Shown here piece by piece: positions 54,915 to 63,050 of a stretch of 64,000 nucleotides of DNA. Source of the stretch: Acidimicrobiaceae bacterium (GTDB lineage Bacteria; Actinomycetota; Acidimicrobiia; Acidimicrobiales; Aldehydirespiratoraceae); NCBI GenBank assembly GCA_026706815.1, contig JAPOYA010000041.1, forward strand, positions 1-64,000. The letters are read 5' to 3'. The position numbers and the translations under genes are program-made. The notes under the pieces were generated by a model. That model did not search any database and was not told the origin of the DNA. It was given only the letters and a program-made list of their open reading frames with translations. Numbering within the stretch: position 1 is the first letter of the stretch; each line of letters begins with the position of its first letter.

Positions 54915-55898
54915 GTGCTGAACGATGCGACTGATGCTCGCGAATACGTAGCCCGCATTCAAGCGGAGATCTCACAGGAGGCCCGCCGGCGCAGAGAGAG
55001 CGACCCGACGCTCGCGACACTGGAACGGGAGATCGGCCAAGCATGGACGCGGTCGGCGCCTAGCGGTGGTGCTGCTGCGGCGAGTAGCGACGCGACAGCA
55101 CCCGCCGAGGTGAAGGCGCATGCAGAGCATCTCCTTGGTTGTGTCGACGACTTGTCGCTGATCGACGTCGACGCGCCAGATGGCGCCCGGCGAGGTGTTC
55201 GGCAGGTCAAGAGTGCAGTCCGCAGGCTGACACGCTGGTATCTGCGCTATTTGGCCGACCAAGTCAATGCCTTCAACCATTTCTTGGTCGGCTTTCTGCG
55301 CTCGACAGAACAGCGCTTGGCGCGGCTCGAAGACGATGCCGGCGCCGCTGAGCGTCTGAGCGCATTCGTCGATCCGGTACCGGAGGCAGACCACGCCTTG
55401 GGGCGATCGGTGGCCGATCAACTGTCACAGTGCAGTGGACCAGTAGCGGTTGTGTCGTGCGGCAGCGGGCTGATCGTTTCGGCGTTGCTTCAGGCGGGAA
55501 TCGCCGCGCATGGCGTAGACGACTCGGCTGATGCGATCAGCGATGGCGTGAACGAAGGCTTGGACCTTCGGGTGGCGGCGCCCTTGGAGCACTTGAGCCG
55601 GATCGCCGACGGCTCGCTCGCCGGTGTTGTGCTGACGCGTTCTGTCGAGCGCCGCCGACCCGTCGAACTGTCGTCTCTGATCGACGAGGCGCTGCGCTGC
55701 GTCACACCGTCGGGCCGCATTGTCGTCGCGGTCGCGGATCTGAGTGCCCGCTCAGGCCCGGAGGCGGAGCTGTTGCGCGGTATGGGATTGTCTCCGCAGA
55801 CATGGGCCCATTTGCTGCGCAGACGAGGTTGTGCAGTCGAGGTGTCTGCGTCGACCGGTTCCCGAGTGGCGACTCTGGTCACGGCTCGTCCACAGTGA
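54915..55898 (+). CDS. Methyltransferase-like protein with helical N-terminus
   Basis: The 327-aa protein has a helical N-terminal third (REYVARIQAEISQEARRRRE, later WYLRYLADQVNAFNHFLVGF) and a C-terminal Rossmann-like region: VAVVSCGSGLIVSALLQAG resembles SAM motif I (usually GxGxG) but lacks the full glycine pattern, then SLIDEALRCVTPSGRIVVAVAD matches class I methyltransferases after motif III. It may be a degenerate or divergent methyltransferase capping a glycan chain. Start GTG 54915 (TTG 54909 is in frame upstream). The stop overlaps the next gene (GTGA). Confidence 0.65.
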   Translation: MLNDATDAREYVARIQAEISQEARRRRESDPTLATLEREIGQAWTRSAPSGGAAAASSDATAPAEVKAHAEHLLGCVDDLSLIDVDAPDGARRGVRQVKSAVRRLTRWYLRYLADQVNAFNHFLVGFLRSTEQRLARLEDDAGAAERLSAFVDPVPEADHALGRSVADQLSQCSGPVAVVSCGSGLIVSALLQAGIAAHGVDDSADAISDGVNEGLDLRVAAPLEHLSRIADGSLAGVVLTRSVERRRPVELSSLIDEALRCVTPSGRIVVAVADLSARSGPEAELLRGMGLSPQTWAHLLRRRGCAVEVSASTGSRVATLVTARPQ

Positions 55899-56983
55899 GT
55901 CGAAGGCCGGTCGTCCACCAGTTCATACCTTCGCTCGCCGAGCGCGACGCGGTCGGCTTCCACACTTTCGCGGTCGACGGGATACTGCGCGAACTCGGCG
56001 CCGATTCCACCATCTACACGGCGCACATCAAGTCCGAGACCAAGGACCTTGCCCGCCACTACCGAAACCACGTCAAGGACCCCAACCCCGACTTGATCAT
56101 CTATCAGGCCTCGATCGGCTCGCCGATGGCTGACTATGTGATGGGACGTTCAGAACCGTTGATGTTGAACTACCACAATATGACGCCGCCGGAGTTCTTT
56201 TACGGCTGGGACGCAACTCTGGGCGCGGAGCTCGACCATGGGCGCCGCCAGTTGGCCCGGCTGTGCCGCCGGGCTTTCGCCGCGGTCGCAGATTCCGACT
56301 TCAATGCCCGCGACCTCACAGAGTTGAAATTGAAGCGTGTGGAAGTGATCCCGGTGCTCACCGACGACGCCCTGTTCCCGACCGACAGGCCTCTCGCACC
56401 CGGTCCAATTCCGGACCGCTCCGCTTTGACTGTGTTGTTCGTCGGACGTCTGGCGCCCAACAAGTGCCAGCATGATCTGCTGGCTGCGATGGCAGTGGTG
56501 TGTCAGCGGATGCCGGGCTCCGAGCTGGTGTTGGTGGGTTCTTCGTCGTCGGACAGATACGAGCAGTCGCTGCGAGAATTCGCGGTGGAATTGGGGATTG
56601 CTGACGCAGTCAGGTTCGAGGGCTCGGTGTCAGCCCGGGACTTGGGGTCCTGGTACCGCCGCGCCGATGTGTTCGTGTGTCTGTCAGAGCATGAGGGATT
56701 CTGCGTTCCGATCTTGGAGGCGATGGCCTGGGGGGTGCCGGTGATCGCCTTCGATGCTGCAGCGGTGCCCGACACGGTGGCCGGTGCGGGCGTGGTTCTC
56801 GACGACAAGTCTCCGGCGGTTGTGGCCTCGGCCGTTGAGCGGGTGGTCAGCGACGAATCGCTGCGACAGCTTCTGTTCGAACTCGGATCGGCTCGCGCCA
56901 AAGAACTGCGAACCTCGGTGGTGCGGCCCCGGTTTCGGGACTTCCTTGTGGAATTGCTCGAGTCGGCGGAGATCCGGCGATGA
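55895..56983 (+). CDS. GT4-type (GT-B) glycosyltransferase
   Basis: The 362-aa enzyme has a Rossmann N-terminal half (HQFIPSLAERDAVGFHTF, LMLNYHNMTPPEFF) and the GT1/GT4 signature half: LTVLFVGRLAPNKCQHDLL, LVLVGSSSSDRYE, VRFEGSVSARDLGSWYRRADVFVCLSEHEGFCVPILEAMAWG-type sequence with the E-x7-E retaining motif. It starts at GTG 55895 inside the preceding stop and overlaps the next glycosyltransferase by 4 nt. Donor and acceptor unknown. Confidence 0.87.
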   Translation: MSRRPVVHQFIPSLAERDAVGFHTFAVDGILRELGADSTIYTAHIKSETKDLARHYRNHVKDPNPDLIIYQASIGSPMADYVMGRSEPLMLNYHNMTPPEFFYGWDATLGAELDHGRRQLARLCRRAFAAVADSDFNARDLTELKLKRVEVIPVLTDDALFPTDRPLAPGPIPDRSALTVLFVGRLAPNKCQHDLLAAMAVVCQRMPGSELVLVGSSSSDRYEQSLREFAVELGIADAVRFEGSVSARDLGSWYRRADVFVCLSEHEGFCVPILEAMAWGVPVIAFDAAAVPDTVAGAGVVLDDKSPAVVASAVERVVSDESLRQLLFELGSARAKELRTSVVRPRFRDFLVELLESAEIRR

Positions 56984-58155
56984 GCGATATCACCTTCGTC
57001 GTGCCTCGCTACGGTGCTGATGTGGTCGGTGGCGCCGAGTTGGGCGCCAGGGCGCTGGCGACTCGACTCAGCGCGGACGGAATGGACGTCTCGGTACTCA
57101 CCTCACGAGCCCGTTCCTTTGACACTTGGGCTGACGACTATCCCGAGGGCACCACGATTGAAGAGGGCGTCTCTGTCTCTCGATTCAGTGTCGACCATCC
57201 CCGTTCCCCGAATTTTGCAGCCTCGTGTGATCGCCTTCTGCGTCATCCCGAACAGGCGAGCATGCAGGACGCCTGGCAGTGGATAGACGAGCAGGGCCCC
57301 ACCAGCAACGACCTGCTCGAAGCCATCGCGGAGGTCGACAGCGGAGTGCTCTCATTAACCCCGTACATGTACCATCCCGCGGTTCGGGGTGTGAGTCTGG
57401 CTCGGGTGCCAACCGTGTTGCACGCCGCTGCTCATCCGGAGCCGCCGTTGCGGTTGCCAGTGTTCGACGGCCTGTTCAATTCGGTGTCGGGTATCGCGCA
57501 CTACAGCCGGCTCGAGCAGCGGTTGGTGCTCGATCGCTTCCCCTCCACGATTCCCACCCCGCAGGCAGTGATGGGGCTCCCGGTGGAGGCGCCGGACTTC
57601 GAGATCGATCCGGACGGGGCGCGCCGCGCCTTCGGGCTCGGAGACGAGCCGTTCGCAGTGTTTCTGGGAAGGGTGCTCCGCAGCAAGGGCACTCATGAAC
57701 TGGTCGATTTCTTCAATGCGGCACGAGAGCGACGCGGCAGCGGCAAGCTGGTGATCGTGGGTCCCGTGGTCGATGAGATTCCCGAGAGCGAGGGGATCGT
57801 GTGCGTCGGCCCCGTGAGCGAGCAGCACAAGTTCGGGTTGCTCGCGGCTGCTGATGCGCTGATCAACCCCTCGCCGCTGGAGTCCTTCTCGCTGGTGGTG
57901 CTCGAAGCCTGGCTGGCGGGTACGCCGGTGCTGGTCAACGGCTGGTGCGGCCCGACCCGCGATCATTGCGAGCAGTCCGGGGGCGGTCTCTGGTACAGCA
58001 ACTTCGCCGAGTTCGAGGTGTCGCTGAATCGCCTCTTGGACGACGCCGGTCTGCGCTCCGGACTGGCCCGAGCCGGCCGTGCATACGTGGAGGACTCCTT
58101 CAGCTGGCCAGCAGTTCGCCGCCGCTATCAGAGACTGCTCTCGCAGATCAGCTAG
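56980..58155 (+). CDS. GT4-type (GT-B) glycosyltransferase
   Basis: The 391-aa protein begins ITFVVPRYGADVVGGAE, an N-terminus common to GT4 enzymes (GGAE loop). It carries FAVFLGRVLRSKGTHELV, LVIVGPVVDEIPES and INPSPLESFSLVVLEAWLAGTPVLVN (E-x7-E) in the C-terminal half. Start ATG 56980 overlaps the upstream stop as ATGA. It is the last gene of the plus-strand run and converges with the GT2 gene, 40 nt between their stops. Confidence 0.87.
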   Translation: MSDITFVVPRYGADVVGGAELGARALATRLSADGMDVSVLTSRARSFDTWADDYPEGTTIEEGVSVSRFSVDHPRSPNFAASCDRLLRHPEQASMQDAWQWIDEQGPTSNDLLEAIAEVDSGVLSLTPYMYHPAVRGVSLARVPTVLHAAAHPEPPLRLPVFDGLFNSVSGIAHYSRLEQRLVLDRFPSTIPTPQAVMGLPVEAPDFEIDPDGARRAFGLGDEPFAVFLGRVLRSKGTHELVDFFNAARERRGSGKLVIVGPVVDEIPESEGIVCVGPVSEQHKFGLLAAADALINPSPLESFSLVVLEAWLAGTPVLVNGWCGPTRDHCEQSGGGLWYSNFAEFEVSLNRLLDDAGLRSGLARAGRAYVEDSFSWPAVRRRYQRLLSQIS

Positions 58156-58195
58156 CGGCCTTTCGTCAGATGGCCTTGTCAGATGGCCAGTCGGC

Positions 58196-59119
58196 TCAGG
58201 CTCTGGGAGATTCCTCGACGTCGCCTGGAGGGAGCAGTTTCGTCGGACGGTTCAACCGCACCACCAAATCTGCGAGAAGTCCCACGACCAATACCTGGAG
58301 CACAGCGAAACCGAGAAGCAGAGTGTTGGCGGCGGGCCGGAAGTCCTTGTCGACGATGTCGTATCCGAGTTTGGCGCAGAAGACGGCCCCGAGTACCGCG
58401 GTGACAGGCAGAGCAACCCGCAGCGGGTCGTAAGTCAGGATCATGCGGATGACCTGCAGCACATAGCGGCTGGTGTCGTGGAACCAGTGGAACTTCGATC
58501 GTCCGGCCCGTGCCTTGTAGGGGATGGGCACGTAGCGGACTTCATAGCCGTTCATCAAGAAGGCCATGGTGATTGTAGTGACGCACGAGAACCCTGCCGG
58601 CAGTTGTCGGGTGAACTGAAGGCCCACATCGCGCCGGAATGCTCGGAAACCCGAGTTGAGGTCTGGAATCTCGGTGCGTGTCAGATAGGAGGCGAGACGA
58701 CGGACTGCCCACTTCGCCGGAACTCGAAAGATCTTGAACGTGCCCTGTTCGGAGGTTCTGGCGCCGACTATGTGATCGCCGTTGCCGAGTTCTGCTACCA
58801 AGGTGGGAATCTGGTCGTTGGGGTAGGTCATGTCTGCGTCGGACCACACGACGACGCGTCCCCGAGCGGCTTCGGTTCCGATGCGCCGCGCCGCCCCGGA
58901 GCCTTGGTTCCGCCGAGTCTGCAACAGTCGGACTTTGGGGAGGCCTTTGCAGAGCTCAGCTGATCCGTCCGTCGAACCGTCGTCCACAACCACCAACTCC
59001 CAGGTGTAGGGCGATTTCTCCATCGAGGCGCTGATGCGGTCCAGTTCGTCGGCCAAGTGCCCTGCTTCGTTGTGGACTGGCAGGACGATGCTGACGTCGA
59101 GTGTCGGTTCATCGGCCAC
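58196..59119 (-). CDS. GT2-family glycosyltransferase (dolichol/polyprenyl-phosphate mannose synthase type)
   Basis: The 307-aa enzyme has VSIVLPVHNEAGHL, VVDDGSTDGSAE, the metal-binding SDADMTYPND and DLNSGFRAFRR, all typical of DPM1/GtrB-type GT2 enzymes, followed by two C-terminal spans (RVALPVTAVLGAVFCAKLGY and LLLGFAVLQVLVVGLLADLV). It would transfer a sugar from a nucleotide donor to polyprenyl phosphate for use by the GT-C enzymes next door. Start GTG 59119 is supported by TAAACT 7 nt upstream on this strand. Confidence 0.87.
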   Translation of the reverse strand: MADEPTLDVSIVLPVHNEAGHLADELDRISASMEKSPYTWELVVVDDGSTDGSAELCKGLPKVRLLQTRRNQGSGAARRIGTEAARGRVVVWSDADMTYPNDQIPTLVAELGNGDHIVGARTSEQGTFKIFRVPAKWAVRRLASYLTRTEIPDLNSGFRAFRRDVGLQFTRQLPAGFSCVTTITMAFLMNGYEVRYVPIPYKARAGRSKFHWFHDTSRYVLQVIRMILTYDPLRVALPVTAVLGAVFCAKLGYDIVDKDFRPAANTLLLGFAVLQVLVVGLLADLVVRLNRPTKLLPPGDVEESPRA

Positions 59120-59126
59120 GGTGCTG

Positions 59127-59132
59127 AGTTTA
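59127..59132 (-). promoter_or_regulatory. Probable -10 element (TAAACT) of the GT2 gene
   Basis: On the minus strand TAAACT ends 7 nt before GTG 59119. It overlaps the stop codon of the upstream glycosyltransferase gene. Confidence 0.4.
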
Positions 59133-60275
59133 TGCCTGAATGCCGCGGTAGACCTCTGCCATCTGTTGGGCCGCCGCTTTCCAGGTCATCGCATTGACAC
59201 GGGCCTGAAGCTCTGCGGGCACTGTCGGCGGCTCTGAGGCTGCCGCGCGGAGCTGGTCTGTGAATGCCCCGTCGTTGTCGGGGGGAGCCAGGCGTACGAC
59301 ATCGCCGATCAACTCCGGCAATGCGCCCACCGCAGTGGCCACGACAGGAGTTCCCACCGACAGAGCCTCGAGTGGCGGCAGCCCGAATCCCTCGTAACGA
59401 GAAGGAAAAGCCAGCACCGTGGCACCGCGCAACAGTGCTGCTTTCTGTTGCTCGTCGACCACGGGGAGCCTCACGAATCTGCGGTCGCCGGCCGCGGTGC
59501 GCAACGTCGACTCGGCGTTGCCCGGCGGCCCTGCCACAACCAGCGCGACGTCGTTGGGCAGTGAGCTCAAGGAATCTGCAACCGCGGCGACGTTCTTGCG
59601 GTGTTCAACGGTCCCCAGTAGGAGCACGTATTTCTCGCAACCAGCGAGGCGCCGTCCCAGTTCGGCGCCGTCGGCGGCGATGGGACTGACCCCGTGAGGG
59701 ACCAGGGCAACTTGCTCTTCTGGCACATCGAAACGGCTGTACACCTCCTCAGCAACCGCCACTGACGAAACGTGTATCTTCGCTCCCGCGGCAATGGCGG
59801 CCCGCAGCGGCTCGGCCATGGCAACAACTTCAGGCCGACACCATTGGGGGTAGCGAACGAAGGAGAGATCTTGAACGGTGATCACCGAGCGAGGCGTGGG
59901 TGGAGCGGTGAAGTTCGGTCCGTGTACGACGTCAACGGATCCCACGATCAATCGATCCAGCGTGGTGAGGTTCTGCCGCCACAGACGATGGGCGACTCGA
60001 GCGGGAACGCGGGACCGGCGCACGGCAGCGGGTGTGTCCGGTCGTGCCCCGCGAAAGCTCAGGAGCCAACCTCGGACGTCAATGCCGGCGGTGTCTGTGA
60101 GCGCGTCGACCAGACCTCTGGTCGTCTGGTGGATTCCACCGGGTGGTCCGACCAGTGCGGTCACGTCGATGCCGACCCGGATTGTGTTGTCGCCGGGCGC
60201 TGTGTTGTCGCCGGGCGCTGCCGGAGCCGTGTCTGCGGGTGCGGGGGGGTCGGGGATTTGGCCGGCTGGTTTCAT
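59130..60275 (-). CDS. GT4-type glycosyltransferase
   Basis: The 381-aa enzyme has IRVGIDVTALVGPPGGIHQTT near the N-terminus, VITVQDLSFVRYP, YVLLLGTVEHRKNVAAVA, and ATVLAFPSRYEGFGLPPLEALSVG with the E-x7-E pair, typical of mannosyl/rhamnosyl GT4 enzymes. The first ~30 residues are low complexity (Pro/Ala/Asp, with a PGDNTAPGDNT repeat encoded by the GC-rich dispersed repeat). The true start may therefore be shortly before IRVGID. It ends 10 nt from the GT2 gene and starts inside the stop of the PIG-V-like gene. Confidence 0.86.
   Translation of the reverse strand: MKPAGQIPDPPAPADTAPAAPGDNTAPGDNTIRVGIDVTALVGPPGGIHQTTRGLVDALTDTAGIDVRGWLLSFRGARPDTPAAVRRSRVPARVAHRLWRQNLTTLDRLIVGSVDVVHGPNFTAPPTPRSVITVQDLSFVRYPQWCRPEVVAMAEPLRAAIAAGAKIHVSSVAVAEEVYSRFDVPEEQVALVPHGVSPIAADGAELGRRLAGCEKYVLLLGTVEHRKNVAAVADSLSSLPNDVALVVAGPPGNAESTLRTAAGDRRFVRLPVVDEQQKAALLRGATVLAFPSRYEGFGLPPLEALSVGTPVVATAVGALPELIGDVVRLAPPDNDGAFTDQLRAAASEPPTVPAELQARVNAMTWKAAAQQMAEVYRGIQA
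60211..60227 (-). repeat. GC-rich dispersed repeat, third locus (inside a gene)
   Basis: On the minus strand GCTCCGGCAGCGCCCGG differs at one base from the 17-bp repeat after recN and between clpP and rpe. A partial second copy (GCGCCCGGCGACAACAC) adjoins it. Here it is translated as part of a low-complexity N-terminus. Confidence 0.6.
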
Positions 60276-61369
60276 GGGACGTAGACGCCGTTGAGGGCCA
60301 GGATGGTGAAGACCGTCAGCGCGACAGCGGAAGCTGTGGGCAGCCGGCGCCGCAGGAACGATTCATAGTTCACGATCCCAGCGGCGAGAACAAGCGGGAA
60401 AACGGCCAAGGCGTAACGCTCCATCGAATTCAGGTTCTCGGCGGCGAACAGCAGCAGCGTTGAAGGAACCGAGTACACCCACAAGTCGGTTGACAATCTG
60501 CGCACCGCGACCACCAGCAAGAAGACCAGAACGACCGCGGCGGCCCCATGCAACAGCTCGCCCGAGTCGCCTTGAACGCCGTCGGCTAATGCTGTGATGA
60601 TCCGGGTCACGGGTTCACGCACGGCGCCACGGAGTTCTTCCTGCGCGTCGATCGGGACGCGCCAACCCCCCTGGGCGCGTTCGGCCCAGACGAGAAAGGC
60701 GAGCGTGCCCAAGGGTGCTGAGAGCACGGCCAGCCATGCCTTTGAAGAGCTCCGGTCCCGATCACTTGAGAGGGCTCTGACGAGCGCGGGCAGGGCCAGC
60801 AGACCGCCGACCGGTCGTGTCAAGCCGGCAAGAAACCCCAGCACCGCCGCTGCCAACCAGTTGCGAGACCTGGCAAAGAGGACGAATCCCAAAGCCAACG
60901 TCAAAAAGAGCGCTTCGCTGTAGCCGAGCACCAAGACGAAGGCCGAGGGGAACAGCGAGAAGATTCGCACGACGTGCCTGGAGACTTCTGGGTCGTCGGT
61001 CTCTTGCATCGCCAAGCGGTACATCAACACTCCGGCGACCAGAGCGAGCAGGTTGGCGGCGACCACAAGTGCGATGTCGGGTCTGTCGCCGACTGCCCCG
61101 AAAAACCTACCCAGAAGGGGCCATAGCGGAAAGAAGCGAATTCCCCCTTCGAGTTCGGGCGAGTCGTAGCCTTGGCCGGCCAGGTCGCGGTACCAGGTTC
61201 CGTCCCAGGGGATCAACCCATCGTCGACCGGAGAGAACGCGGGCTGCGGCTCAAGTCGATCAACGACGGCCAGAGTGGTGATATACGCGACCGCAACGTA
61301 GATTCTGGCCTCAACCCAGCCGGCCAGTGCGGCTTTGAAGTCTTGGCCAAGATTCAGTGAAGGTCTCAC
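60272..61369 (-). CDS. Polytopic glycosyltransferase, PIG-V/GT-C-like
   Basis: The 365-aa membrane protein has an N-terminal span (EARIYVAVAYITTLAVV), an exoplasmic loop PWDGTWYRDLAGQGY that resembles the RWD-x-x-WY motif of PIG-V mannosyltransferases, and about eight more hydrophobic segments (LVLGYSEALFLTLALGFVLF and others). It probably transfers a mannose-like sugar from a polyprenyl carrier on the outer face. It overlaps both neighbours by 4 nt within the minus-strand operon. Confidence 0.8.
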   Translation of the reverse strand: MRPSLNLGQDFKAALAGWVEARIYVAVAYITTLAVVDRLEPQPAFSPVDDGLIPWDGTWYRDLAGQGYDSPELEGGIRFFPLWPLLGRFFGAVGDRPDIALVVAANLLALVAGVLMYRLAMQETDDPEVSRHVVRIFSLFPSAFVLVLGYSEALFLTLALGFVLFARSRNWLAAAVLGFLAGLTRPVGGLLALPALVRALSSDRDRSSSKAWLAVLSAPLGTLAFLVWAERAQGGWRVPIDAQEELRGAVREPVTRIITALADGVQGDSGELLHGAAAVVLVFLLVVAVRRLSTDLWVYSVPSTLLLFAAENLNSMERYALAVFPLVLAAGIVNYESFLRRRLPTASAVALTVFTILALNGVYVP

Positions 61370-63018
61370 TGCGGGGCCTTGTAACGAGTGAGCGACATCG
61401 GTTCAAACACGTCGCTGGGCTCAAGCAGTCGCTGTGCTTGGCGGGTTCGCCCCAACTCGTTGATCATCGTTTCGCAACGATTGCCGAAACTCTTGTAGCC
61501 GAATCCGCTGACCAACCAGACATTGTGGTCGCCGGCTTCGGCGAGCACTTCGGAGGCGAAACCCTCCACCTGCGTGTTTGCGATCGTCTCCGCGTAGTCC
61601 TGCCAGTCGACGAATTGGCCGTCGCCGCGTGGATAGGCGAACGAATCGGCCGGCCAGCTGATCGAGCGAAGAGTCGCCGGCCCCACCTGATCGGGGCAGA
61701 AGACAACCACATCGCCGGCTTCAAGACCTTCGTCGATCAGTGCTGCGACATCGGCGCCCTGGGTTCGGTCGCGTCGTGCCTCGTCGACGCTCACCGCGAG
61801 TCCGAAGGCCACGACGAGCACCAGCACCACGAGCCGCGGCCGTGCCGGGAGCATTGCGATCCCCCTCGCTGCCAGGACCAGCAGGAAGCCGACCACGACA
61901 GCTGAGTAGCGCGCTTCGAACGCGCCCGCCATGACCAAGGCAGCACCGCCGCCGATACCGAGCGTCAGCAGCACCCCCAGCCATGCGCGATCGAGATTCC
62001 CGGGTGCGAACCGAAGCATCAGCCTGCGTTCGTCGACACGGTGGGCGAGCACGCCCAGGATCGCCAGGACAGCCAGCACGATCCCCAGGAGCTCACCCTC
62101 GAATCGGTTGTTGCCACCGATCGCTTGAATCGTCTCCACAACTATTTCAGCGGGGCGCGCTCGGTCTGCCCAGGGCGTTCCTGTGGTGCGAAGTTGTTCT
62201 GAGAAAACGCTTGACCAAACCAGCAGCGTGGCGCTGCCGGCAATGACCGCAGCCGCGATGCGCAGCGCGACCGCACGAGTGCTGCCATCTCCGGAGGCGG
62301 CGCTTGTTCCCGCCATGATCAACGCGGCGCCGATCAGCCAGAGACTCCAGTAATGGGTGTGGACCAGCGCGGCGGCGGCGAGCGCCAGGAGTGTGAGCCG
62401 AACCGGCGACGCGCGTTCGATCGCACGTTCTGCGCAGAGCCATCCGACGCAGCACAGCAATGCCAGCAGGGCATACATCCGAGCTTCAGTCGCGTAGCGG
62501 ATCAGAAACGGTGAAGTGGCCGTGAGCAGCAGCGTTGCCTGCGCCGTCGTCGAGCCATGGCGGCGGGAGATCCGGTAGAGCACCCAAACTGTGAGCAGGG
62601 AGAACACCGCGGACAACGAGCGCACGGCCGCGTCACCGTCGCCGACGACGTCAATCCACCAACCGAGCAGCAGGTAGTAGAGAACTGGGTGGCCGTCATG
62701 TCGCAGTGCTTCGACCATCTGTTCGAAATCCAACTGTGCGATGTTGACCGAGAGCGCCTCATCGAGCCATAACGGCGAGGGGGCGACGAAGCGCAGGACC
62801 ACGCCGGCAGCGAGAGCTGTCGCGCCCAGTGTCAGCGCAACACGGTTCCATTCCAGTGGCGCAGGCGCGTGGTCGTCGGCGGGGCCGTCAGAGTGGTCAG
62901 CTTCACAAGCGGCGGGGGCCACAGCCGCTGAATCTAGCCGTAGGCGGCGGTAGCGCCCCATACAGCGACTGTTCAGGCCACGGTACGTCTCGAGCCATAC
63001 TCGGATTCGGGCTGACAA
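61366..63018 (-). CDS. Glycosyltransferase family 39-like membrane protein
   Basis: The 550-aa GT-C protein has a hydrophobic start (LALGATALAAGVVLRFV), then the signature exoloop SPLWLDEALSVNIAQ with the acidic pair, HDGHPVLYYLLLGWW, and about ten spans. This resembles ArnT/PMT-type (GT39/GT83) transferases that use polyprenyl-phosphate sugars, presumably supplied by the GT2 enzyme nearby. The soluble C-terminus contains GDVVVFCPDQVGP. The start is uncertain: TTG 63018 or ATG 62961. It is first in the four-gene minus-strand operon. Confidence 0.83.
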   Translation of the reverse strand: MSARIRVWLETYRGLNSRCMGRYRRLRLDSAAVAPAACEADHSDGPADDHAPAPLEWNRVALTLGATALAAGVVLRFVAPSPLWLDEALSVNIAQLDFEQMVEALRHDGHPVLYYLLLGWWIDVVGDGDAAVRSLSAVFSLLTVWVLYRISRRHGSTTAQATLLLTATSPFLIRYATEARMYALLALLCCVGWLCAERAIERASPVRLTLLALAAAALVHTHYWSLWLIGAALIMAGTSAASGDGSTRAVALRIAAAVIAGSATLLVWSSVFSEQLRTTGTPWADRARPAEIVVETIQAIGGNNRFEGELLGIVLAVLAILGVLAHRVDERRLMLRFAPGNLDRAWLGVLLTLGIGGGAALVMAGAFEARYSAVVVGFLLVLAARGIAMLPARPRLVVLVLVVAFGLAVSVDEARRDRTQGADVAALIDEGLEAGDVVVFCPDQVGPATLRSISWPADSFAYPRGDGQFVDWQDYAETIANTQVEGFASEVLAEAGDHNVWLVSGFGYKSFGNRCETMINELGRTRQAQRLLEPSDVFEPMSLTRYKAPQ

Positions 63019-63050
63019 ACCGCGCGATGGACATGTAGCATCTGCGCTTG